A DNA stretch of 64,000 nt from Thauera propionica. GTDB lineage: Bacteria; Pseudomonadota; Gammaproteobacteria; Burkholderiales; Rhodocyclaceae. The stretch spans positions 372,001 to 436,000 of the forward strand of contig NZ_NOIH01000007.1 in the NCBI RefSeq assembly GCF_002245655.1. Direction: 5' to 3'. The translations under genes and the position numbers were made by a program. Shown one piece after another: positions 35,460 through 45,395 of the stretch (position 1 is the first letter of the stretch; each line of letters starts with the position of its first letter). The notes under the pieces are model-generated. The model ran no database searches and had not been told where the DNA came from. It worked only from the letters and a program-made list of their open reading frames with translations.

Positions 35460-37559
35460 ATGAAAGAGGACAACGCGCGTCTGCGTGAAGCCATCGACCG
35501 GTTGAGCGTCCCGATCTACATGAAGGACGTTGACGGGCGCTACGTCTACGCTAACGATTTCGCCTGCGAACTGGTTGGCCGGCCTCGCTCGGAGGTCGTC
35601 ACGGCCAATGACCACGAGCTGTTTCCGCCCGAGCTTGCGGATGTCCAGCGTGCGAACGACCTGCGCGTCATCGAGGGAGGGGAGCCAATCGCCTCGGAAG
35701 TGTACCTCCGATTTCCACATAGTCCGGAGCTTCGCTGCTGCCTCAGTTTCAAACAGCCACTGTTCGATGCGCACGGTGATGTCGAAGGCGTAGCTGGCCT
35801 GACCATCGACATCACGGAGCGCAAACGCCAGGAAGAGGAACTCGTTGCGCTCAAGGACGACTTTGCGGCAATCATCCAGGCGCTGCCTGATCCGATGTTC
35901 GAGCTCGACATCAACGGTTGCTGCTATGCATATCACACACCGGACGACTCACTTCTGCCTGCCGCCCCCTCTGTTTTCATGGGGCGCGCGGTCAGCGAGG
36001 TATTGCCCCCGGAAGAGGCACGAATCGTTCTTGATGCCCTGCGTGAAGCGGCGGAAAAAGGACGCTCCAGCGGCAAAGTGTTCAAGGTCGAGACGCCGCA
36101 TGGCACCCGCTGGTTCGAGTTGTCAGTGGCGCCGATGGCCAAGGTCGAGGGCCGGCCGCAGCGCTTCAGCGTATTGTCTCGCGAGCTCACTGCGCGCCGG
36201 CAAATGGAGCAGCAGATCCACGACCTGGCCTTCTTTGACCCTCTGACTCGCCTGCCGAATCGCCGCTTGATGCTTGACCGCCTCGAGCATGCACTCGCCG
36301 GACATGCGCATCTCGACAACGACGGCGCCGTGCTGCTGATCGACCTCGACCATTTCAAGGAACTCAACGATACCCACGGCCATGCGGCCGGCGACCAACT
36401 GCTCGTAAAGGCGGCGGAGCGGCTACGTGGGTGCATCCGCCAGGGCGATACCGCTGCAAGGCTGGGCGGCGACGAGTTCGTGGTTCTACTCGAGAATCTG
36501 GATGGCATCTTCGATCGGCTTGGACACATCAACATGGTCGCCGACCGAATCAGCCAGGAGCTCAGCAGACCCTTCCATCTCAGCTTTGGCCAGAACGGCG
36601 AGACGATCTTGTACCAGTGCTCCGTCAGCATCGGTATCACGAGCTTCGGGGGGCCGGACGCTACCGCGACCGATCTGCTGCGGCAAGCCGATACAGCCAT
36701 GTACCAAGCCAAGTCGGCGGGACGCAATGCGGTGCGTTTCTTCGACCCCGAGATGCAAGCCGCGGTCACCGAACGTGCAAACCTGCATGCAGATCTCCGC
36801 GACGCGATCCGTTCCGGTCAGTTCGAACTCTATTATCAGGTGCAGACCACGTTCGACGGCCTGTCCTCGGGCGCGGAGGCATTGCTGCGCTGGTGGCATC
36901 CGACGAGGGGTCTTCTATCCCCGGGTGCGTTCATCCAGCTCGCAGAGGAGACGGGTCTGATCGTCCCGCTGGGTCACTGGGTGCTTGAGACGGCGTGCAA
37001 GCAGCTCGCCAGTTGGGCAGGCCGTCCGGAAACCTCCGGACTGGTCCTCTCCGTCAACGTCAGTGCGAGACAGTTTCAGCAGCCCGGATTCACCGAAGAA
37101 GTGGCGGAGCTGCTTCAGCGCACGGGCGCGCCAGCGAATCGACTCAAGATAGAACTCACCGAAAGCGTCTTGCTCGAGCACGCCGAAGAGGCAATCCGGA
37201 ACATGGAACGACTTTGCTCGCTGGGGATCGGCTTCTCGCTCGATGACTTTGGTACGGGGTACTCATCGCTTGCGTACCTCAAGCGTCTGCCGCTGACTCA
37301 ATTGAAGATCGACCAGTCGTTCGTGCGCCATGTAACGACGGATCCGAGCGACGCCACCATCGTGAGGACGATCCTCGCTCTCGGCGACAGCCTCGGCCTG
37401 TCCGTGATCGCAGAAGGCGTCGAAACTGAAGATCAGTTGGCCCTATTGGCACAAAGCGGATGCAAGGACTATCAGGGATACCTGTTTGGGCATCCGCTGC
37501 CTTTACGGGAATTCGAGGCCTCGGTCATCGCGAATCCGTCAGCGCCGCAACCCAATTGA
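35460..37559 (+). CDS. PAS-PAS-GGDEF-EAL cyclic-di-GMP signalling protein
   Basis: A 699-residue cytoplasmic protein with no membrane segment. Two PAS domains (about 10-120, with a PAC-type end DITERKRQEEEL, and 130-250) precede a diguanylate cyclase domain with an intact GGDEF at 336-340 and an inhibitory RxxD site at 327-330. An EAL phosphodiesterase domain follows with E473-A-L and DDFGTGYSSLAYLK. Both catalytic motifs look intact, so net synthesis or breakdown of c-di-GMP may depend on the PAS input. The N-terminal PAS core (YMKDVDGRYVYANDFAC) carries no visible haem or flavin signature. The ATG at 35460 has a GGGGAGAA Shine-Dalgarno. Confidence 0.94.
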   Translation: MKEDNARLREAIDRLSVPIYMKDVDGRYVYANDFACELVGRPRSEVVTANDHELFPPELADVQRANDLRVIEGGEPIASEVYLRFPHSPELRCCLSFKQPLFDAHGDVEGVAGLTIDITERKRQEEELVALKDDFAAIIQALPDPMFELDINGCCYAYHTPDDSLLPAAPSVFMGRAVSEVLPPEEARIVLDALREAAEKGRSSGKVFKVETPHGTRWFELSVAPMAKVEGRPQRFSVLSRELTARRQMEQQIHDLAFFDPLTRLPNRRLMLDRLEHALAGHAHLDNDGAVLLIDLDHFKELNDTHGHAAGDQLLVKAAERLRGCIRQGDTAARLGGDEFVVLLENLDGIFDRLGHINMVADRISQELSRPFHLSFGQNGETILYQCSVSIGITSFGGPDATATDLLRQADTAMYQAKSAGRNAVRFFDPEMQAAVTERANLHADLRDAIRSGQFELYYQVQTTFDGLSSGAEALLRWWHPTRGLLSPGAFIQLAEETGLIVPLGHWVLETACKQLASWAGRPETSGLVLSVNVSARQFQQPGFTEEVAELLQRTGAPANRLKIELTESVLLEHAEEAIRNMERLCSLGIGFSLDDFGTGYSSLAYLKRLPLTQLKIDQSFVRHVTTDPSDATIVRTILALGDSLGLSVIAEGVETEDQLALLAQSGCKDYQGYLFGHPLPLREFEASVIANPSAPQPN

Positions 37560-37626
37560 ACGAGTCTGCCAAAAGAGCGGATCCTGCGCCTGAACCCTAG
37601 CCGGCCAACGCCCGGCAGCCGTGCCC

Positions 37627-37878
37627 TCAATGTCGCGCTTGAGCGCGGCCTTGGGAATGAGCGCCCACCAAGTCCAGATACAGCGTCTCGACCTGTTCCC
37701 GCGCCCACGGCGTGCGTCGCAGGAACTTGAGGCTCGACGCGATGCTGGGCTCGTGGTTGAAGCAGCGGATGTTTATCCGCCGCCCCAGTTCCGCCCAGCC
37801 GAAACGCTCCACCAGCGCGTTGAGCATCCGTTCCAGCGTCAGGCCATGCAGCGGATTGTTGGGCTGGGGCTGCGTCAT
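37627..37878 (-). CDS. VF530 family DNA-binding-like protein (DUF2132)
   Basis: An 83-residue protein whose signatures [41 protein letters not shown] and [13 protein letters not shown] match the VF530/DUF2132 family. The solved family member has a helical fold resembling DNA-binding domains, but no function is established. The start overlaps the lipocalin stop by 4 bases (ATGA), so the two are translated as a pair. Confidence 0.88.
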   Translation of the reverse strand: MTQPQPNNPLHGLTLERMLNALVERFGWAELGRRINIRCFNHEPSIASSLKFLRRTPWAREQVETLYLDLVGAHSQGRAQARH

Positions 37879-38477
37879 TGTCTTTCTCCGGACACCGGCG
37901 CGGCGTTCGCTGCTGCATCGGACTGCAGCGTCCGTTCGAGGCGCGCCAGATCGAACCCGCGCGCCCGCAGTCGCTCGAGCAGTCGCTCGTAGGCCTGCGC
38001 ATCGACAACCGGCGTCCGCGACAGCACCCAAAGGTAGTCGCGGCTGGGCTCGCTCACCGCGACGAGCTGGTAGCCCGGATCGAGATCGATCACCCAGTAG
38101 TCGCCCCACACCATCGGCAGGAAGGACAGCCACGCGGGCGCGAAGCGGACTTCGAGCCGGGGCGAATCGGCGGGCCCGATCTGGCGCGCCTGGCCGACCG
38201 CCTCGGAAAGGCTTCCATCCTCCTCGCGGCAGCGGTTGATGACCTGGATCTGTCCGCTCGGCTGCAAGCTGTAGTCGGCACGCGTATCACCGACGCACTT
38301 CTTCTGGAACCAGTTCGGGTACTTGGCGATTTCGTACCAGGTGCCCATGTAGCGCGGCACGTCCAGCGTGGCGATCGTCTGCAGCGGCTCGGCCGCAATC
38401 GTCCCTTCAGCGGCCGCCAGGCCCGACTGCAGGCCCAGCGCGCACGCAAGCATTGCGAATGTCGTCTTGATCTTCAT
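37875..38477 (-). CDS. Periplasmic lipocalin (Blc-like)
   Basis: A 200-residue lipocalin. The signal peptide runs to about residue 23 (cleavage near LAAAEG); the lipobox Cys of Escherichia coli Blc is absent, so it would be a soluble periplasmic protein. Lipocalin motif 1 is [16 protein letters not shown] and motif 2 is [18 protein letters not shown], ending in the conserved WVLSRTP. Family members bind lysophospholipids and help with membrane maintenance under stress. It lies 47 bases after trmA. Confidence 0.92.
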   Translation of the reverse strand: MKIKTTFAMLACALGLQSGLAAAEGTIAAEPLQTIATLDVPRYMGTWYEIAKYPNWFQKKCVGDTRADYSLQPSGQIQVINRCREEDGSLSEAVGQARQIGPADSPRLEVRFAPAWLSFLPMVWGDYWVIDLDPGYQLVAVSEPSRDYLWVLSRTPVVDAQAYERLLERLRARGFDLARLERTLQSDAAANAAPVSGERQ

Positions 38478-38524
38478 GGCGTCTCCGACTGGCTTCCCGC
38501 GCCCGCGTTCCCTGCGACCGGCGC

Positions 38525-39619
38525 TCAGGCCCGACGCTTCAGCAGCAGGCCGCTTTCCAGATGGTGCGTGTAGGGAAACTGGTCAAACACCGCTGCTGCG
38601 GCGATCTCGTGGGTGTCCTGCAGCGCAGCGACGTTGTCGCGCAGCGTGACCGGGTTGCAGGAGATGTAGAGGATGCGGTCGAACCCGCGCGCCAGCTCCA
38701 CCGTGGCCGCGTCCAGCCCGCTGCGGGGCGGATCGACGAACAGCGTGGAGAAGCGGTAGCTGTCGAGCGCGACCTCCTTCATGCGGCGGTACTCGCGACC
38801 GCCCGCGAGCGCGTCGCTGATCTCGTCGCTCGACATACGCACCATGGTGACGTTGTCCACGCCGTTGGCGTCGAGGTTGTAGTGCGCCGCACGCACCGAG
38901 GACTTGCTGACCTCGGTCGCGAGCACCTTGTCGAAGGCCGGCGCCAGCGCAATGGTGAAGTTACCGTTGCCGCAATACAGCTCCAGCAGGTCGCCGCCCG
39001 CATCCGCCACCTGGCGGCTGGCCCAGCCCAGCATCTGGCGATTCACGCCCACGTTGGGCTGCGTGAAGCTGCCCTCGATCTGCTGATAGCGCAGCGTGCG
39101 GCCATCCAGCTCGAAGGATTCGAGCAGCCAGTCGCGCCCCAGAACGATCTTCTGCTTGCGGCTGCGGCCGATCAGCTGCACGCCGAAGCGGTCCGCCAGC
39201 GCCTGCGCCGCCTCCACCCAGTCGTCGCCAAGCGGACGGTGATAGACCAGGCACACCATCAGCTCGCCGCTGTGGGTGGCCAGGAACTCGACCTGGAACA
39301 GCTTGCGCTTGAGCACCTCGCTTTCCTGCAGGGTATCGCGCAGGCGCGGCATCAAGTCGCAGATCGGCTTGGCGGCGGCGGGGAAATCCTCGATCAGCAC
39401 CACCTTCTTGCTGTCCCCGGCGCTCTCGAACATCGCGTAGTCGATGCGCCCGCCGTGATGCCACAGGCGAAACTCGGCGCGCATCCGGTAATGCAGCGGC
39501 GCGGAACGGAACACCTCCGGCTCGGGCAGCCCCAGGCCAGCAAAGTCGGCCTTGAAGGCGGCGAGCTTGTCGGCCAGTTGCGATTCATATTGGGCGGGGT
39601 CGATGCGGTCGAGGGACAT
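38525..39619 (-). CDS. trmA: tRNA (uracil-54 C5) methyltransferase
   Basis: A 364-residue SAM enzyme that makes m5U54 (ribothymidine) in the T-loop of tRNAs. Signatures are LLELYCGNGNFTIALAPAFD (SAM motif), FVDPPRSGLD and the catalytic cysteine in RILYISCNPVTLRDN, plus the N-terminal TrmA-specific FRLWHHGGRIDYAMF. There is no TRAM or Fe-S motif, which separates it from RlmD and RlmC. The start MSLDRIDPAQYESQLADKL is canonical. Confidence 0.96.
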   Translation of the reverse strand: MSLDRIDPAQYESQLADKLAAFKADFAGLGLPEPEVFRSAPLHYRMRAEFRLWHHGGRIDYAMFESAGDSKKVVLIEDFPAAAKPICDLMPRLRDTLQESEVLKRKLFQVEFLATHSGELMVCLVYHRPLGDDWVEAAQALADRFGVQLIGRSRKQKIVLGRDWLLESFELDGRTLRYQQIEGSFTQPNVGVNRQMLGWASRQVADAGGDLLELYCGNGNFTIALAPAFDKVLATEVSKSSVRAAHYNLDANGVDNVTMVRMSSDEISDALAGGREYRRMKEVALDSYRFSTLFVDPPRSGLDAATVELARGFDRILYISCNPVTLRDNVAALQDTHEIAAAAVFDQFPYTHHLESGLLLKRRA

Positions 39620-39769
39620 GGCGGCAGAAGCGTCAGCGGGGCGGAACGGAGGGGGCGGAGTATAACCCGGGCCCGAATCACGCCCGTCGGACGCACACCG
39701 GACACCGACCGCAGCAGCCGGACCTTTTGGTGATAATGTCCGGAATATTAGCCAACACTACTTATCCAG

Positions 39770-40714
39770 ATGAACACACTCATCCGCCGCTTCGCCACCG
39801 CCCTGGCCCTCGCCGCCGTCCTGCCGCACGCCACGGCCGGCGAGCCAGCGCCCCTGCAGGTCCACGCCGTGAAGCCCGGCATCTTTGCCCTCGTCGGCGA
39901 AATCGGCGGCCGGACCTACGCCAACCACGGCCTCAACGCCAACTTCGGCGTCATCGACACCGCCGACGGCACCCTGCTGATCGACAGCGGCGCCTCGGCA
40001 CAGGGTGCCCGGCTGCTCGAAGCCGAGGCAACGCGACTGACCGGCAAGCCGGTGCGCTGGGTCATCAACACCGGCGTGCAGGATCACCGCTGGCTGGGGA
40101 ACGGCCATTTCCGCAGCCGGGGCGCCGAACTGATCGCCCTTTCACGTACCGTGGAATTTCAGCAGAAGAATGCCCTCGCCCAACTCGACAGCCTGCGGCC
40201 GGTGCTCAAGGAACGTCTCGACGGCACCGAGGCGGTCACCGCCAGCCGCGTCCTCGCCGGCACGCACGAAACCCTGGACCTGGGCGGCCGGCGCATCGAG
40301 ATCCACTACTTTGCCGATGCGCACTTCCCGGGCGACGTCGTGGTGTGGCTACCGCAGGAACGCATCGCCTTCACCGGCGACCATGTCTATGTGGACCGCA
40401 TGCTGGGCATCCTGCCGCAGAGCAACGCCGAAACCTGGCTCGAAGCCTTCGAGGCGATCAAGGCGCTCGACCCGACCGTGATCGTGCCCGGCCACGGCTC
40501 TGTCACCGATGTGGCCAAGGCGCAGGCCGACACGGGCGACTACCTTGCCTTCATCGTCAGTGGCGTCAAGGCACTGGCTGAGGACATGGCCGGCGTGGAC
40601 GCCGCCGTGGCGCAACTGGGCGATGCGCCCCAGTTCGCCCGCCTCGCGAACTACGACGAACTGCACCGCGGGAACGTCAGCCGTGCCTACCTGCGTTTCG
40701 AAGCTGCCCAGTGA
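39770..40714 (+). CDS. Periplasmic MBL-fold protein with altered zinc motif
   Basis: A 314-residue protein with a signal peptide (MNTLIRRFATALALAAVLPH, cleavage near ATAGEP). Later MBL elements are present: DAHFPGDVVVW, FTGDHVYVD and VIVPGHGSV, which supply the usual His/Asp/His ligands of the second half. The first-half HxHxDH motif, however, is replaced by NTGVQDHRWLGN at 100-111. Similar periplasmic MBL proteins occur beside quinoprotein and sulfur oxidation genes, but here no such neighbour exists. Metal content and substrate are therefore open. A TGATAAT sequence 38 bases upstream may be a -10 box. Confidence 0.8.
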   Translation: MNTLIRRFATALALAAVLPHATAGEPAPLQVHAVKPGIFALVGEIGGRTYANHGLNANFGVIDTADGTLLIDSGASAQGARLLEAEATRLTGKPVRWVINTGVQDHRWLGNGHFRSRGAELIALSRTVEFQQKNALAQLDSLRPVLKERLDGTEAVTASRVLAGTHETLDLGGRRIEIHYFADAHFPGDVVVWLPQERIAFTGDHVYVDRMLGILPQSNAETWLEAFEAIKALDPTVIVPGHGSVTDVAKAQADTGDYLAFIVSGVKALAEDMAGVDAAVAQLGDAPQFARLANYDELHRGNVSRAYLRFEAAQ

Positions 40715-40777
40715 CATCCGGGCCACATCGCGCCGCGTCGGCTATACCTTCAACATCAACCCGTGAGGAGCAAGCCC

Positions 40778-40840
40778 ATGAAAGACATCAAGGTACTGTC
40801 GCAGGACTTGCGCCTCTGGTCGCGGCTTTCCCCCAAATGA
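40778..40840 (+). CDS. Possible 20-residue leader peptide before DUF2789 gene
   Basis: An ATG preceded by GTGAGGAG starts MKDIKVLSQDLRLWSRLSPK, whose TGA stop sits 11 bases before the DUF2789 ATG. The first seven residues resemble the start of small thioredoxin-like proteins (MKDIKVLG), so it could be a relic of such a gene or a leader peptide. Evidence is only the good ribosome site and the position. Confidence 0.3.
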   Translation: MKDIKVLSQDLRLWSRLSPK

Positions 40841-40851
40841 AGGAGTTCACC

Positions 40852-41088
40852 ATGGAAAATGCCACCCACACGATGAAGGACCTCTTCGCCCAACTCGGCC
40901 TGCCCAATGGCGACGAGGACATTGCCGCCTTCATCAAGGCGCACTCTCCGCTGCCCGAGTTCATCAAGCTCCCCGACGCCCCATGCTGGACGACCGCGCA
41001 GGCGGCCTTCCTGCGCGAGGAGCTGGCCGAAGATGCAGACTGGGCCGAAGTCGTCGATCAGCTCAGTGCGGCGCTGCGCAGTCGCTGA
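40852..41088 (+). CDS. DUF2789 family protein
   Basis: A 78-residue acidic protein with TMKDLFAQLGLPNGDEDIAAFIKAHSPLP and WTTAQAAFLREELAEDADW, matching the DUF2789 family of small proteobacterial proteins with unknown role. The ATG at 40852 has AAGGAG seven bases upstream; an ATG at 40837 is less likely because it precedes that site. It is 137 bases after the MBL-fold gene. Confidence 0.82.
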   Translation: MENATHTMKDLFAQLGLPNGDEDIAAFIKAHSPLPEFIKLPDAPCWTTAQAAFLREELAEDADWAEVVDQLSAALRSR

Positions 41089-41177
41089 GTACCGCCTTCC
41101 CGAAATCCCGTTCTTTCCCGGCCTCGACATCGAGTGACCTGCGCCTGGCGGGCCACACGTGTCCTCTTGCGCGCTCC

Positions 41178-41218
41178 CTGCGGCGCCTTTGTTAACGGCA
41201 TTAACAAAGGCGCCGCAG
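41178..41218. repeat. Perfect 18-bp inverted repeat upstream of torE
   Basis: The left arm CTGCGGCGCCTTTGTTAA (41178-41195) and right arm TTAACAAAGGCGCCGCAG (41201-41218) are perfectly complementary around the loop CGGCA. It lies between the DUF2789 gene (90 bases after its stop) and torE (156 bases before its start). No T tract follows, so it could be a DUF2789 mRNA 3'-end structure, a bidirectional terminator or an operator. A further GTTAAC lies at 41242-41247. Confidence 0.85.
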
Positions 41219-41374
41219 CCGTTCACAAATCTCCCATCGGCGTTAACACCCCATGACTATGATCGGGGTGTGGTTTTTCCACCGGGCTAACCTGGTCTGC
41301 AAGTACAGGCAGCACATGCGTTGCGTTATGCAGCGGTCGTTGTCCGGTGAAAACGCGAACACGGAGATTGAGAC

Positions 41375-41560
41375 GTGAACAATCAAGCAAGCGGGCGTAC
41401 TGCCCCGTCCGGCGCAGAACCCTCCGGGCGCAAGAACGAGTGGCCCAGGTTCCTGCTGCTCGCCTTCGTCGGACTGCCCATTACGATGACGCTGGCGATT
41501 GCGGCCTACGGTTTCGTGGTGTGGTTCCTGCAGATCCTGTTCTTCGGCCCCCCGTCCTGA
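41375..41560 (+). CDS. torE: TorE/NapE family small membrane protein
   Basis: A 61-residue protein with one membrane helix (about 25-55, FLLLAFVGLPITMTLAIAAY) and the family ending FGPP. TorE and NapE are small subunits coded at the front of TMAO and periplasmic nitrate reductase operons; their job is unclear. The start is GTG at 41375 with GGAG eight bases upstream. torC follows after 75 bases, so it is the first gene of torECAD here. Confidence 0.85.
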   Translation: MNNQASGRTAPSGAEPSGRKNEWPRFLLLAFVGLPITMTLAIAAYGFVVWFLQILFFGPPS

Positions 41561-41635
41561 TCTGCCCGACAGGGACACAAGGGGGTGCGGCACCACCGCC
41601 AGCCCAGGAATCGGACAAAACTCAGGAGCGACAAC

Positions 41636-42859
41636 ATGAAAAACCTACTTCGGTCCCTGAGGGACCTCTTCCTCAAGCCGTCAGTCAGGATCGGCCTCGG
41701 CGTGCTCGTCACCGGCGGCTTCATCGCCGGCGTGCTGGCCTGGCAGGGCTTCAACACCGCCATGGAAGCCACCAACAAGGAAGAGTTCTGCCTGAGCTGC
41801 CACACCATGCACGACAACCTGCTGCCCGAGCTGCAGAAGACGGTGCACTGGAACAACCGCACCGGCGTGCGCGCGCGCTGCCCCGACTGCCACGTGCCGC
41901 ACGACTTCACCGACAAGGTGGCGCGCAAGATGCAGGCGAGCCGCGAGGTGCTGGGCCAGCTGCTGGGCACCATCGACACCCGCGAGAAGTTCAAGGAGCA
42001 CCGCATCGTGCTGGCGCAGCGCGAGTGGAAGCGCTTCTCGGCCAACGGCTCGAAGGAATGCCGCGCCTGCCACGACTACAAGGACATGGACTTCGACAAG
42101 ATGCGTCCGGCCTCGCAGGTGGCGATGCGAAAGGCGGCCGAGCGCAACCAGAGCTGTGTCGACTGCCACAAGGGCGTCGCCCACCAGCTGCCCGAGATGA
42201 AGGGCGCGCGCAACCCGGCCTTCGACACCCTGGTGTCCTCCGCCGCCGGCCAGAGCGTGGATGCCGGCAAGGACTACTTCCTGGTCGTGCCGCAGGAGCT
42301 CTATGCCGACGAAGGCATGACGAAGCGCATCGGCGCGATCGAGGTGGCCACCCAGGTGAAGGTGCTCGAGACCAAGGGCGACGCGCAGCGCGTCGAGCTG
42401 GCGCTGTGGCGCAAGAACAAGGGCTACGGCCGCGTCTGGTACAGCCACTTCGGTCTCAACATCACCAGCGCCGTGCTCGACAAGGAGGTGGCGCTGGATG
42501 CGAGCTTCGTGAAGGTGCTCGACACCAAGGAAGACCCGATGACCGGCCTCGAATGGCAGCAGGTCACCGCCACCGCGTGGATGCGCAAGGGCAGCGTGCT
42601 CGACAGCGTCGAACCGGTGTGGTCGATCGCCCGCGCCAGCTACAGCAGCAGCTGCAGCGTGTGCCACCGCCAGCCCGAGGAAGCGCACTTCGACGCCAAC
42701 ACCTGGCCGGGCCTCTTCGGCGGCATGGTCAGCTTCACCAGCATGGATGACGACACCGCCCGCGTGGTGCTCAAGTACCTGCAGACCCATTCGTCCGATT
42801 TCAGCACGTCGCATGGCGCCGGTTCGCCCGATTCCGCCCTGCAGACCGCGCGTCCCTGA
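41636..42859 (+). CDS. torC: Pentahaem c-type cytochrome TorC (NapC/NirT family)
   Basis: A 407-residue membrane-anchored quinol dehydrogenase. One N-terminal helix (about 18-37) is followed by four CxxCH motifs of the NapC/NirT domain (starting at C52, C82, C142, C174) and a C-terminal domain with a fifth haem motif at C340 (CSVCH). This five-haem layout is that of TorC rather than four-haem NapC. It takes electrons from menaquinol or ubiquinol and passes them to TorA in the periplasm. CAGGAG precedes the ATG; torA starts 16 bases after the stop. Confidence 0.95.
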   Translation: MKNLLRSLRDLFLKPSVRIGLGVLVTGGFIAGVLAWQGFNTAMEATNKEEFCLSCHTMHDNLLPELQKTVHWNNRTGVRARCPDCHVPHDFTDKVARKMQASREVLGQLLGTIDTREKFKEHRIVLAQREWKRFSANGSKECRACHDYKDMDFDKMRPASQVAMRKAAERNQSCVDCHKGVAHQLPEMKGARNPAFDTLVSSAAGQSVDAGKDYFLVVPQELYADEGMTKRIGAIEVATQVKVLETKGDAQRVELALWRKNKGYGRVWYSHFGLNITSAVLDKEVALDASFVKVLDTKEDPMTGLEWQQVTATAWMRKGSVLDSVEPVWSIARASYSSSCSVCHRQPEEAHFDANTWPGLFGGMVSFTSMDDDTARVVLKYLQTHSSDFSTSHGAGSPDSALQTARP

Positions 42860-42875
42860 TCAGGAGTTGAACACC

Positions 42876-45395
42876 ATGAACTACTCTCGGCGAGGTTTCC
42901 TCAAGGCCATGGCGGCCATGTCGGGCAGCGCGCTGGTCGCGCCCGGCCTGCTCACCGCCGCCCCGGCCTTCGCGGCTGGCGAAGCCACCGCAGTCAGCGA
43001 CGACATCACCACCTGGAAGATCAGCGGCTCGCACTTCGGCGCCGTGCGCGCCAAGGTGGTCGGCGACCGCGTGGTCGATATCCGCCCCTTCGAGCTCGAC
43101 AAGCACCCCACGGAGATGGTCAAGGGCCTGCTCGGCCTGATCTACAGCCCGTCCCGCGTGCGCTACCCGATGGTGCGCCTCGACTGGTACCGCAAGCGCC
43201 ACCTCAGCGACACCAGCCAGCGCGGCGACAACCGCTTCGTGCGGGTGAGCTGGGACGAAGCGCTCGACCTGTTCTACGAAGAACTCGAGCGCATCCAGAA
43301 GGACTACGGCCCGTGGGCGCTCCACACTGCCGGCGTGGGCTGGCGCTCGGTCGGCCAGGTGCATAGCTGCGGCAACCACATGGTGCGCGGCATCGGCATG
43401 CACGGCCGCAGCGTCGGCACCATCGGCGACTACTCGACCGGCGCCGGGCAGATGATCCTGCCCTACGTGCTGGGCTCGACCGAGGTGTATTCGCAAGGCA
43501 CCTCCTGGGACGTGATCCTCAAGGAGAGCAAGCTCGTCGTGTTCTGGGCCAACGACCCGGTCAAGAACCTGCAGGTGGGCTGGAACACCGAGACCCACGA
43601 GTCCTACGCCTACTTCGAGCAGCTCAAGGCCAAGGTTGCCGACAAGTCGATCCAGGTGATCTGCATCGACCCGGTCAAGAGCAAGACGCTGAACTACCTC
43701 GGCGCCGCCGAGCACCAGTACATCAACCCGATGACCGACGTGCCGCTGATGCTCGCCATCGCGCACACGCTGGTGAAGGAAGGCCTGCACGACCAGAAAT
43801 TCCTCGACACTTACACGCTGGGCTTCGACCGCTTCCTGCCCTACCTCGAAGGCAAGATCGAAGACCAGGTCGAGAAGACGCCCGAATGGGCGGAGAAGAT
43901 CTGCGGCGTACCGGCAGAACGTATCCGCGAGCTCGCCCGCCTGATGGCCAGGCACCGCACCCAGCTCATCTTCGGCTGGGCGGTGCAGCGCCAGCAGCAC
44001 GGCGAGCAGCCCTACTGGATGGGCGCGGTGCTGGCCGCCATGCTCGGCCAGATCGGTCTGCCCGGTGGCGGCATCAGCTACGCGCACCACTACAGCTCGG
44101 TGGGCGTGTCCTCGTCGGGCGCGGCCATGCCCGGCGCCTTCCCGCTCAACCTCGACCCCGGCCGCAAACCCAAGCACGACAACACCGACTACAAGGGCTA
44201 TAGCGCGGTGGTGCCCATCGCGCGTGTAATCGACGCCCTGCTCGAACCGGGCAAGGAGATCGACTTCAACGGCGGCAAGGTCAAGCTGCCGCCCTACAAG
44301 ATGGCGATCTTCAGCGGCTGCAACCAGTGGCACCGCCAGCCCCAGCGCAACCGCATGAAGGAAGCCTGGCAGAAGCTCGAGACCGTGGTCGCCATCGACT
44401 ACAACTGGACCGCCACCTGCCGCTTTGCCGACATCGTGCTGCCGGCCTGCACGCCCTTCGAGCGCAACGACCTCGACGGCTATGGCTCGTACAGCAACCG
44501 CGGCATCATCGCGATGCAGAAGCTGATCGACCCGCTGTTCCACTCGCGTCCCGACTTCGAGATCTTCCGCGGCCTCACCCGGCGCTTCAACCGCGACGCC
44601 GAATACACTCGCGGCATGGACGAAATGCAGTGGGTGGAAAAGATCTACGAGGACTGCCGCAAGGAAAACGGCCTCAAGGACATCGCCATGCCGCCCTTCG
44701 CCGAGTTCTGGAAGAAGGGCTACGTGATGTTCCCCGAGGGCAAGCCCTGGGTGCGCCACGCCGACTTCCGCGACGACGCCGAGGTCAACGCGCTCGGCAC
44801 CCCGTCCGGTTTCATCGAGATCTTCAGCCGCAAGATCGACCGCTACGGCTACGCCGACTGCAAGGGCCACCCGGTATGGATGGAGAAGACCGAGCGCTCG
44901 CACGGCGGCCCCGGCTCCGACCGCTTCCCGCTGTGGCTGCAGTCGGTGCACCCGGACAAGCGCCTGCACTCGCAGCTGTGCGAATCGGAGCCGCTGCGCG
45001 AGACCTACGCCATCGCGGGGCGTGAGCCGGTGTTCATCGGCCCCGAGGACGCCGCCGCACGCGGCATCAGGCATGGCGACCTGGTGCGGGTGTTCAACGA
45101 CCGCGGCCAGTTGCTGGCCGGCGCGCACGTGTCGGACAACTTCCCGCGCGGCGTGGTGCGCATCCAGGAAGGCGCCTGGTACGGGCCGACCGGGCCGGAG
45201 ATTGGCGCGCTCGACACCTACGGCGACCCCAACACGCTGACGATAGACATCGGCACCTCCAGCCTGGCGCAAGCCACCAGCGCCAACACCTGCCTGGTGC
45301 AGATCGAGAAGTTCGTCGGCACGCCGCCGAAGGTCACCTCGTTCGGCGGACCGATCGAAGTCGATCCTGAAGGCAGGGAGGTCAAGCCGGCATGA
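42876..45395 (+). CDS. torA: Trimethylamine-N-oxide reductase, periplasmic molybdoenzyme
   Basis: An 839-residue DMSO-reductase family enzyme. The Tat signal SRRGFLK lies at 4-10, cleavage near APAFA-AG at about 34. The molybdenum-ligand serine is S187 in GDYSTGA. The tyrosine found in DMSO reductases at the position of V154 (segment GVGW) is absent, as in TMAO-specific TorA, while the tryptophan W156 is kept. These are alignments made by eye. It reduces TMAO, and perhaps other N-oxides, to amines as terminal step of anaerobic respiration. torD follows with a 4-base overlap and should handle cofactor loading before export. Confidence 0.95.
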   Translation: MNYSRRGFLKAMAAMSGSALVAPGLLTAAPAFAAGEATAVSDDITTWKISGSHFGAVRAKVVGDRVVDIRPFELDKHPTEMVKGLLGLIYSPSRVRYPMVRLDWYRKRHLSDTSQRGDNRFVRVSWDEALDLFYEELERIQKDYGPWALHTAGVGWRSVGQVHSCGNHMVRGIGMHGRSVGTIGDYSTGAGQMILPYVLGSTEVYSQGTSWDVILKESKLVVFWANDPVKNLQVGWNTETHESYAYFEQLKAKVADKSIQVICIDPVKSKTLNYLGAAEHQYINPMTDVPLMLAIAHTLVKEGLHDQKFLDTYTLGFDRFLPYLEGKIEDQVEKTPEWAEKICGVPAERIRELARLMARHRTQLIFGWAVQRQQHGEQPYWMGAVLAAMLGQIGLPGGGISYAHHYSSVGVSSSGAAMPGAFPLNLDPGRKPKHDNTDYKGYSAVVPIARVIDALLEPGKEIDFNGGKVKLPPYKMAIFSGCNQWHRQPQRNRMKEAWQKLETVVAIDYNWTATCRFADIVLPACTPFERNDLDGYGSYSNRGIIAMQKLIDPLFHSRPDFEIFRGLTRRFNRDAEYTRGMDEMQWVEKIYEDCRKENGLKDIAMPPFAEFWKKGYVMFPEGKPWVRHADFRDDAEVNALGTPSGFIEIFSRKIDRYGYADCKGHPVWMEKTERSHGGPGSDRFPLWLQSVHPDKRLHSQLCESEPLRETYAIAGREPVFIGPEDAAARGIRHGDLVRVFNDRGQLLAGAHVSDNFPRGVVRIQEGAWYGPTGPEIGALDTYGDPNTLTIDIGTSSLAQATSANTCLVQIEKFVGTPPKVTSFGGPIEVDPEGREVKPA

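Noticed and set aside
41221-41230. GTTCACAAAT as a TorR box
   Set aside because: It matches the Escherichia coli tor box CTGTTCATAT at only 7 of 10 positions and does not recur as a set of boxes; no torR gene is in the window.
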